Source of the DNA: Pseudomonas deceptionensis
GTDB taxonomy: Bacteria > Pseudomonadota > Gammaproteobacteria > Pseudomonadales > Pseudomonadaceae
Assembly: GCF_900106095.1 (NCBI RefSeq)
Contig: NZ_FNUD01000002.1
Coordinates: forward strand, 2,625,501 to 2,689,500
Length of the DNA stretch: 64,000 nucleotides
Reading direction: 5' to 3'
The notes under the pieces were generated by a model. That model was not told the DNA's origin, ran no database searches, and was given only the letters and a program-made list of their open reading frames with translations. The translations under genes and the position numbers were made by a program. Shown here in pieces: positions 55,664-64,000 of the stretch; position 1 is the first letter of the stretch, and every line of letters begins with the position of its first letter.

Positions 55664-56455
55664 CTAGGGGACGAGCATCGGGTAGGTGAAAAACACGAAG
55701 TGCAGCACGTTGACGCCAAAGTGCGTGGTAATCGCCGCACTCAGCCCGCCAAAGCGGTAGGCCAGGCCGTAACCGATCCCTGCCAACCCTGCCAGTAATA
55801 CCCATTTCCAGCCTGCGGCGGCATGGGCCAGGCCGAACAGCACGGCGGCCACCAGCAGCGCTATGGTCTGGCCATAGGGCAACAGCTTGAGGCGGCGGCT
55901 CATCCCGCCCTGGATATAACCGCGAAACAGTGCTTCTTCAACCAGCGTCACCAGCAGCAGATTGTTCAACAGCCAGATCGTGCTTTGGGGTGGCCATTTT
56001 GGCGCCCAGGCAATCATGCCCAGCAGCATCGCACCCCCCAGCGCCAGAATGGCCGCCAGTGCCAGGCCCATCAAGCTGGCGCCCAGAGATACCCTCCAGG
56101 CAAATCGTGGCGCAATCCACGGGCATACCAGCAGCAGCCAGAAGCCGATCAGTGGTTTGTCCAGGTTGAAGTACATCGAGAACGGTACGGCATCGGGTGT
56201 CAGCCACGTCGGGCTGATGGCCCGGCCGTTATGGAAACCGGGCAGCCAATGCAGGGCCAGGGCCAGGGCGAGCAGAACAAAGAGCCCGTGGCCGGCATAA
56301 CGCAGGTAATGGTTTTTGTTCTGGAGGACGGCAAGCCCGCTGATAATCAGCAGGGCCAGCGCGATCAGGGTTTGAACTCCCAATTGCCCATAGCTCAGGG
56401 CAAGGCCGTAGCCGAGGGTAAGAAGTGCCAGATAAGGCCATGGCAAAGCGATCAT
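55664..56455 (-). CDS. CPBP-family intramembrane glutamic protease
   Basis: The 263-residue protein has about eight hydrophobic segments and the CPBP (Abi/Rce1-like) motifs: VEEALFRGYIQG with the catalytic Glu-Glu-x3-Arg, FGLAHAAAGW, and THFGVNVLHF near the C terminus. AAGGA lies six bases before ATG 56455; the frame continues upstream without a better start. The substrate is unknown. It follows acnA on the same strand but is separated by a terminator. Confidence 0.85.
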   Translation of the reverse strand: MIALPWPYLALLTLGYGLALSYGQLGVQTLIALALLIISGLAVLQNKNHYLRYAGHGLFVLLALALALHWLPGFHNGRAISPTWLTPDAVPFSMYFNLDKPLIGFWLLLVCPWIAPRFAWRVSLGASLMGLALAAILALGGAMLLGMIAWAPKWPPQSTIWLLNNLLLVTLVEEALFRGYIQGGMSRRLKLLPYGQTIALLVAAVLFGLAHAAAGWKWVLLAGLAGIGYGLAYRFGGLSAAITTHFGVNVLHFVFFTYPMLVP

Positions 56456-56474
56456 GAAAATCCTTGGAATCGTT

Positions 56475-56505
56475 AAAAAAGCGCCCCAAATGCAATTTGG
56501 GGCGC
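56475..56505 (-). terminator. Terminator of acnA
   Basis: GCGCCCCAAAT and ATTTGGGGCGC pair over 11 bp with a 3-base loop and a T6 run on the minus strand. It follows the REPIN after acnA and precedes the CPBP gene. Confidence 0.9.
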
Positions 56506-56526
56506 GCAAGTATAACGACTCGGGCA

Positions 56527-56617
56527 CTTGTAGGAGCGAGCCTGCTCGCGATGCATGCAATGCGGTCCGCCAGGATTAACGCGGTGATGCAATCGCGAGC
56601 AGGCTCGCTCCCACAAG
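56527..56617. repeat. REPIN, GGGAGCGAGCCTGCTCGCGA type, copy 2
   Basis: Inverted REP units at 56527-56552 (with TAGGAGCG in place of TGGGAGCG) and 56591-56616 are separated by about 38 bases. It lies just after acnA, ahead of its terminator, and shares the units with copies 1 and 3. Confidence 0.9.
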
Positions 56618-56629
56618 GTTGAGGTGTCG

Positions 56630-59374
<2,745 letters not shown>

Positions 59375-59578
59375 GAAATGACTCCTTTGGGCGGATCACG
59401 TTACGCAAGCAGAGCTTCTAACCTAGCTCTGATTCCGGGCGCTGGCTAATAACTGGACTGTCTATGGGGGTTCAAGGTTCCGAACTCAGTTATCATGCCC
59501 GCCTTTTCGTGACACACCTTGCTCCAAAGCAAGGTTGCGCAGCCGGCCAATTCCCGCCTGTTGCCCAGGAGTAATTCA

Positions 59579-60655
59579 ATGAACACCGTTTTTATGCACT
59601 GCCGTCCCGGTTTTGAAGGCGAAGTCTGCTCGGAAATCGCCGAGCACGCCGCACGCCTCAATGTCTCCGGCTATGCCAAGGCCAAAACCAGCGCTGCCTG
59701 TGCCGAGTTTGTGTGTACCGAAGCAGGCGGCGCCGAGCGCCTGATGCGCAGCTTGCGGTTTGCCGAACTGATTTTCCCGCGCCAGTGGGCTCGGGGTGGC
59801 TTTGTCGATCTGCCAGAAACCGACCGTATCAGCGTGATCCTTGAGCACATGGCCGACTTCCCGGTGTGTGGCAGCCTGTGGTTGGAAATCGTCGACACCA
59901 ATGATGGCAAAGAGCTGTCCAACTTCTGCAAAAAGTTTGAAGCCCATTTGCGCAAGGCGCTGATCAAGGCCGGCAAACTGGTGGAAGAAGACGCGCACAA
60001 GCCGCGCCTGCTGCTGACCTTTAAAAGTGGCCGTGAAGTGTTCCTTGGTCTGGCGGAGTCTGATAACTGCGCCATGTGGCCCATGGGTATTCCGCGTCTG
60101 AAGTTCCCGCGTGAAGCGCCGAGCCGCTCGACCCTCAAGCTGGAAGAGGCCTGGCACCACTTCATCCCCCGCGATCAGTGGGACGAGCGCTTGCACAGCG
60201 ACATGACCGGCGTTGATCTGGGCGCAGCCCCGGGTGGCTGGACCTGGCAGTTGGTCAATCGCGGCATGATCGTGACGGCCATCGACAACGGCCCAATGGC
60301 CGAGAGCCTGATGGACACCGGTTTGGTGCAACACTTGATGGCCGATGGTTTCACCTTCAAGCCCAAGCAGCCCGTGGACTGGATGGTGTGCGATATCGTC
60401 GAAAAGCCGGCGCGTAATGCGGCGATGCTTGAAGAGTGGATTGGCGAAGGTCATTGCCGTGAAGCCGTGGTTAACCTGAAACTGCCGATGAAGCAACGTT
60501 ATGCCGAAGTGCGTCGCTTGCTTGACCGTATTGCTGACGGTTTCAAGGCACGGGGCATCCAGGTGGAAATCGGCTGCAAGCAGCTGTACCACGACCGCGA
60601 AGAAGTCACCTGTCACTTGCGTCGCATTGACGTGAAAAAACCAAAATCTCGCTGA
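59579..60655 (+). CDS. rlmM: 23S rRNA C2498 2'-O-ribose methyltransferase RlmM
   Basis: The 358-residue protein has an N-terminal THUMP-like domain and a C-terminal methyltransferase with the SAM loop VDLGAAPGGWTWQL. The DWMVCDIVEKP and VVNLKLPMKQRY motifs supply the catalytic Lys-Asp-Lys set. A CAGGAG ribosome site precedes ATG 59579. It is divergent from acnA and followed closely by tusA. Confidence 0.93.
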   Translation: MNTVFMHCRPGFEGEVCSEIAEHAARLNVSGYAKAKTSAACAEFVCTEAGGAERLMRSLRFAELIFPRQWARGGFVDLPETDRISVILEHMADFPVCGSLWLEIVDTNDGKELSNFCKKFEAHLRKALIKAGKLVEEDAHKPRLLLTFKSGREVFLGLAESDNCAMWPMGIPRLKFPREAPSRSTLKLEEAWHHFIPRDQWDERLHSDMTGVDLGAAPGGWTWQLVNRGMIVTAIDNGPMAESLMDTGLVQHLMADGFTFKPKQPVDWMVCDIVEKPARNAAMLEEWIGEGHCREAVVNLKLPMKQRYAEVRRLLDRIADGFKARGIQVEIGCKQLYHDREEVTCHLRRIDVKKPKSR

Positions 60656-60669
60656 TTCAGGAGTGAATG

Positions 60670-60918
60670 ATGAGTTTTGCTGATCTGCCGGTTGACGGCA
60701 CTCTGGACGCTACCGGCCTCAATTGCCCTGAGCCGGTGATGATGCTGCACCAGTACATACGCGACCTGGCGCCGGGTGGCTTGCTGAAAGTCATCGCCAC
60801 CGACCCCTCGACCCGCCGCGACATTCCCAAGTTCTGCGTGTTTCTGGACCATGAACTGGTAGGGCAGCAGGAAGAGGCGGGCACGTACCTGTACTGGATC
60901 CGCAAGAAGCAGGATTAA
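60670..60918 (+). CDS. tusA: Sulfur carrier protein TusA
   Basis: The 82-residue protein has the TusA core ([15 protein letters not shown]) with the active Cys carrying sulfur, followed by [13 protein letters not shown]. It relays sulfur from IscS toward 2-thiouridine in tRNA and other acceptors. Tandem ATGs occur at 60667 and 60670; the second sits at a better distance from GGAG. The gene begins 11-14 bases after rlmM, so they are likely co-transcribed. Confidence 0.93.
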   Translation: MSFADLPVDGTLDATGLNCPEPVMMLHQYIRDLAPGGLLKVIATDPSTRRDIPKFCVFLDHELVGQQEEAGTYLYWIRKKQD

Positions 60919-60935
60919 ACGTTCAGGTAGCTACC

Positions 60936-60999
60936 GTGGGAGCGAGCCTGCTCGCGAAAGTCGCCGTATTGAGGCGTTCGCGAGCAGGCTCGCTCCCAG
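60936..60999. repeat. REPIN, GGGAGCGAGCCTGCTCGCGA type, copy 3
   Basis: Two inverted REP units are separated by only about 22 bases, the shortest spacer of the three. It lies between the converging tusA and MATE genes. Confidence 0.9.
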
Positions 61000-61002
61000 A
61001 GG

Positions 61003-62403
61003 TCAGGCCCTGCGGCGAATATGTTTTTTCGCACTGCGGGCCAGCCGCACGCCGAGCATCAGCGCGGCGCAGGTCAGGCCCACGATCAAACCCTGCCACA
61101 GCCCGCTCGGGCCATTGGCTTCGCCGAACCAGTCGGTCAGCCCCAGCGCATAGCCCACCGGCAAACCAATCCCCCAATACGCAAACAACGTCAGGATCAT
61201 CGTCACCCGCGTGTCCTGATAACCGCGCAGTGCGCCGGCGGCGGTCACTTGAATCACATCCGAGAATTGGTACAGCGCGGCAAACATCAGCAGCATGGTC
61301 GCTACCTCGATCACCATCGGGTCTGCGGTGTAGACGGTTGCAATTTGCTCGCGCAACAACAGGATCAAACTGGCTGAAATCGCCGCCCACACCAGCGCCG
61401 TACCCATGCCAACCCCAGCCACAAACCGCGCTTCGCGGGGTTGCTCACGGCCCAGGGCCTGGCCCACGCGCACGGTAATTGCCATGCCCAGCGAGTACGG
61501 GATCATGAACACCAGTGAACTGAAGTTCAGGGCGATTTGATGGCCCGCCACGACGGTGGCGCCCAGGCTGCCGATCAACAGCGCAATCACCGCAAAAATA
61601 CTCGACTCGGCAAAGACCGCGATCCCGATCGGCAGGCCCACGCTGAGCAAGCGCTTGATGATCGCCCACTTCGGCCATTCAAAATGGCTGTACACCTGGC
61701 TCGACTTGTAAATCGCGCCACGAAAAGTCCAGACCACCATACCGAGTGCCATAAACCACATCACAATGGCCGTGGCCCAGCCGCAGCCCACGCCGCCCAT
61801 GGCCGGTACACCGAAGTGGCCATAGATAAAGATGTAGTTGATCGGGATATTGAGGGCCAGCGCGCTCAGCCCCAGCACCATGCTGGGACGGGTCTTGCCC
61901 AGGCCGTCGCTGAAATTGCGCAACACGCAATAGAGCCCCACGGCCGGCATGCCACTGGCGATGCCGTGCAGATAGCCCATGCTCGGTTCGATCAGTTCGG
62001 GGTCGACCTTCATCAAATGCAGCAGCGGTTCGGCCCCGATCAAAATCAGGGCTGCGCACAGGCCGGTCATTAAGGCTAGCCACATGGCCTGGCGCACGAT
62101 CGGGCCGATTTCACCCTGTGCATTGGCGCCAAAGCGCTGGGCGACCTTGGGCGTGGTTGCCAGCAAAATGCCCGACATCAGCAAAAATACCGGCACCCAA
62201 ATGGAGTTGCCCAGCGCCACGGCAGCCAGATCCCGTGGCCCGACGCGCCCTGCCATGACCGCATCGACAAACCCCATGGCGGTGGTGGCGATCTGGGAAA
62301 TGATGATTGGAAACGCCAGCGCCAACAGCGCTCGCACTTCCGTGCGGACCCGGGCCGGGCGGCTGACAGTGAGGGAAGGAGGGTTATGAGTCACAGAGTT
62401 CAC
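61003..62403 (-). CDS. MATE-family multidrug efflux protein, PmpM-like
   Basis: The 466-residue protein has 12 membrane helices and close motif similarity to P. aeruginosa PmpM: TTAMGFVDAVMAGR, LAAVALGNSIW, ATTPKVAQRFGA, VAGHQIALNFSSLVFMIPYSLGMA, VTAAGALRGYQDTRVT, WGIGLPVGY. PmpM is an H+-driven exporter of cationic drugs and fluoroquinolones. The GTG at 62403 is chosen because the product then begins MNSVTHNPPSL, like PmpM; the frame runs open to 62544. It is divergent from pdxB across a region with a perfect palindrome. Confidence 0.88.
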   Translation of the reverse strand: MNSVTHNPPSLTVSRPARVRTEVRALLALAFPIIISQIATTAMGFVDAVMAGRVGPRDLAAVALGNSIWVPVFLLMSGILLATTPKVAQRFGANAQGEIGPIVRQAMWLALMTGLCAALILIGAEPLLHLMKVDPELIEPSMGYLHGIASGMPAVGLYCVLRNFSDGLGKTRPSMVLGLSALALNIPINYIFIYGHFGVPAMGGVGCGWATAIVMWFMALGMVVWTFRGAIYKSSQVYSHFEWPKWAIIKRLLSVGLPIGIAVFAESSIFAVIALLIGSLGATVVAGHQIALNFSSLVFMIPYSLGMAITVRVGQALGREQPREARFVAGVGMGTALVWAAISASLILLLREQIATVYTADPMVIEVATMLLMFAALYQFSDVIQVTAAGALRGYQDTRVTMILTLFAYWGIGLPVGYALGLTDWFGEANGPSGLWQGLIVGLTCAALMLGVRLARSAKKHIRRRA

Positions 62404-62450
62404 AAGCGTGTATCCACAGTGATTAACGCGCAAAGCCGGCAATTGTACGC

Positions 62451-62466
62451 CTGACCAAATGGTCAG
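62451..62466. promoter_or_regulatory. Palindromic operator candidate between MATE and pdxB
   Basis: CTGACCA-AA-TGGTCAG is a perfect 7-bp inverted repeat with a 2-base centre. It lies 48 bases before the MATE start and 113 before pdxB. The form resembles operators of TetR-family regulators. Confidence 0.55.
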
Positions 62467-62578
62467 AAAACACTGAGTTGTAGGAGCTTTGTAAACGTGA
62501 TTGTAAGTACCTTCTACACCCGGCTGGCCCATTCGTCGCAACAACGCCTACACTGCCACTCCGCGAAAGGAGCCTGCC

Positions 62579-63724
62579 ATGTTGATTGTTGCTGACGAAA
62601 ATATTCCGCTGCTCGAAGAATTTTTTGCTGACTTCGGTGAAATACGCCGTTTTCCGGGCCGCCAGATCAGCCGCGCCGACGTGCTTGATGCCGATATCCT
62701 GCTGGTGCGCTCTGTGACCAAAGTCGACCGCGACCTGCTTGAAGGCAGCGCAGTGCGGTTTGTCGGGACGTGCACCATCGGCACTGACCACCTGGCGCTC
62801 GAGTACTTTCAGCGCGCCGGGATTCAGTGGTCCAGCGCCCCCGGCTGCAATGCCCGTGGCGTGGTGGACTACGTGCTCGGCAGCTTGCTGACCCTGGCCG
62901 AAATCGAAGGCGCCGATCTGACGCAACGCACCTACGGTGTGGTGGGCGTCGGGGAAGTGGGCGGGCGTCTGGTCCAGGTGCTGCGTTCGCTGGGCTTCAA
63001 CGTGCTGCTCTGCGACCCGCCGCGTCAGGCAGATGAAGGTGGCGATTACGTCAGCCTCGAACAGATCATCGAGCAATGCGATGTCATCAGCCTGCACACC
63101 CCGCTGGACAAAACCGGCAGCGACCCGACCTGGCACTTGCTCGACCGCGAGCGCCTGAACCAGTTGAAACCCGGTACATGGCTGATCAATGCCAGCCGTG
63201 GCGCGGTCGTCGACAATGCCGCGCTGCGTGAAGTGCTGACCCGGCGCGAAGACCTGCAAGCGGTGCTGGACGTGTGGGAAGGCGAGCCACAAGTAGACGT
63301 CGAGCTGGCTGACCTGTGCGTACTGGCGACCCCGCACATTGCCGGGTACAGCCTGGATGGAAAGCAGCGGGGGACTGCGCAGATCTATCAGGCGCTGTGC
63401 GATTACCTCGGCCATTTGCCGCAGGTCAAACTTGCCGACTTGTTGCCTGCGCCCTGGCTGGCGAAGGTTGAACTGAGTGCCGACAGCGATCCTGCCTGGG
63501 CCATGGCCATGCTTTGTCGTGGCGTGTACGACCCGCGTCGCGACGATGCGGATTTTCGCCGCAGCCTGACCGGCAGTGTCGAAGAGCAAAAGCTGGCGTT
63601 TGATGGCTTGCGCAAGAACTACCCGATTCGCCGTGAAATCGAAGGCCTGGCCGTGCATGTCGACGGCGAATCAGTGGCCTTGAATCAACTGGTGAAAGCC
63701 TTGGGCGGGGTGCTGGTGCCGTAA
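62579..63724 (+). CDS. pdxB: Erythronate-4-phosphate dehydrogenase
   Basis: The 381-residue D-2-hydroxyacid dehydrogenase takes part in pyridoxal-5-phosphate synthesis. It starts [16 protein letters not shown]. It has [10 protein letters not shown], the NAD motif [15 protein letters not shown], an Arg in [11 protein letters not shown], a Glu in VWEGEP and a His in TPHIAGYS, plus the PdxB-specific C-terminal domain. AAGGAG lies before the ATG. Confidence 0.96.
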   Translation: MLIVADENIPLLEEFFADFGEIRRFPGRQISRADVLDADILLVRSVTKVDRDLLEGSAVRFVGTCTIGTDHLALEYFQRAGIQWSSAPGCNARGVVDYVLGSLLTLAEIEGADLTQRTYGVVGVGEVGGRLVQVLRSLGFNVLLCDPPRQADEGGDYVSLEQIIEQCDVISLHTPLDKTGSDPTWHLLDRERLNQLKPGTWLINASRGAVVDNAALREVLTRREDLQAVLDVWEGEPQVDVELADLCVLATPHIAGYSLDGKQRGTAQIYQALCDYLGHLPQVKLADLLPAPWLAKVELSADSDPAWAMAMLCRGVYDPRRDDADFRRSLTGSVEEQKLAFDGLRKNYPIRREIEGLAVHVDGESVALNQLVKALGGVLVP

Positions 63725-63734
63725 TTGAAGGCAT

Positions 63735-63765
63735 AAAAAAACCGGCCTCACGCTGTAAGGCCGGT
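63735..63765 (-). terminator. Terminator between convergent pdxB and the edge gene
   Basis: ACCGGCCT and AGGCCGGT pair over 8 bp with a 9-base loop. On the minus strand a T7 run follows, so it serves the gene at the right edge; pdxB may use it only weakly. Confidence 0.85.
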
Positions 63766-63838
63766 CAGTGATTCTTGAACTGCTATCTAACATGCAGGCG
63801 CTGGCTAGTCAGCTCCTGCAGAGGGGCACGACAGAGGA

Positions 63839-64000
63839 TCAGTCTTTGAGCACAGGCTTGACCAGACGCTGCTCCAGCTCATGGCAGGCGTTCTGGATCA
63901 TCGCCTCGGTGATCAAAATCTCCTTGCCATTTTCGTCGATAATCGCGCAGCCCAAAGATTGCTGTGGTTGGGTGCGAATCACCGGTACGGCTTGAGCGTT
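63839..64000 (-). CDS. Uncharacterised protein, 3' end only (continues beyond the window)
   Basis: The minus strand is open from base 64000 to a TGA at 63839, giving 53 C-terminal residues, with a terminator just downstream. The peptide begins NAQAVPVIRTQPQQ, then SLGCAIIDENGKEILI, and ends KPVLKD. I do not recognise the family with confidence. Codon use looks like that of neighbouring genes. The start lies outside the window. Confidence 0.7.
   Translation of the reverse strand, partial: NAQAVPVIRTQPQQSLGCAIIDENGKEILITEAMIQNACHELEQRLVKPVLKD

Noticed and set aside
62579..62640. Riboswitch upstream of pdxB, xdhA or the transporters
   Set aside because: Leaders are short and lack the conserved cores of purine, TPP or other riboswitches I know.
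62423..63658. 411-codon frame on the minus strand opposite pdxB
   Set aside because: Entirely covered by a well-supported pdxB and without family features.

Overview
The window is chromosomal DNA of a Pseudomonas, most likely of the fluorescens lineage. The evidence is the order xdhABC-guaD / smc-zipA-ligA / ffs-dnaX-ybaB-recR / apt-anr-hemN / ccoSIHG / two cco oxidase operons / aer / acnA, which matches the order known from P. aeruginosa, together with a WbpM-type O-antigen locus end and Pseudomonas REP/REPIN repeats. No tRNA, transposase or CRISPR array was seen; the one structural RNA is the 4.5S SRP RNA.

1-12.8 kb: the 3' part of a surface-polysaccharide (probably O-antigen) locus, visibly richer in A+T than the rest. 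It holds the end of a UDP-L-FucNAc branch (wbjC, wbjD, wbuB-like transferase), a PglC-type initiating phosphoglycosyl transferase, and a coupled block: acyl carrier protein, Rieske oxygenase, two KASIII-like synthases, a FabG-like reductase, a PglD/NeuD-type N-acyltransferase, a DegT aminotransferase and WbpM. The last three plus the PglC-like enzyme are the four activities of a bacillosamine-type pathway. The ACP, KASIII and reductase genes suggest that the 4-amino group carries a short hydroxy-acyl chain made on the dedicated ACP rather than a plain acetyl group; the Rieske protein may oxidise it further. This is the most unusual system in the window. A ComEA-like secreted protein and a terminator close the locus.

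12.8-18 kb: single housekeeping and accessory genes (TetR regulator, DUF2897, pyrF, an MDR reductase, an SDR, a BenE-type transporter). 18-25.9 kb: purine catabolism (xdhABC-guaD operon, a GntR regulator at each end, and the BenE-like transporter next to it). 25.9-36.7 kb: chromosome maintenance and cell division (smc, zipA, ligA, 4.5S RNA, dnaX, ybaB, recR).

36.8-55.6 kb: low-oxygen physiology. apt is followed by anr, hemN, a SafE-like membrane protein, the ccoS-I-H-G assembly genes, and two complete ccoNOQP operons for cbb3 oxidase. Anr-box-like sequences precede hemN, ccoG, ccoN1 and ccoN2. A Phd/PIN toxin-antitoxin pair sits between ccoG and the first oxidase operon. An alpha/beta hydrolase and the aerotaxis receptor aer (with a good FliA-type promoter) follow. 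55.6-64 kb: a CPBP protease, acnA, rlmM, tusA, a PmpM-like MATE pump, pdxB and the 3' end of an unidentified gene. REPINs separate several of these genes.
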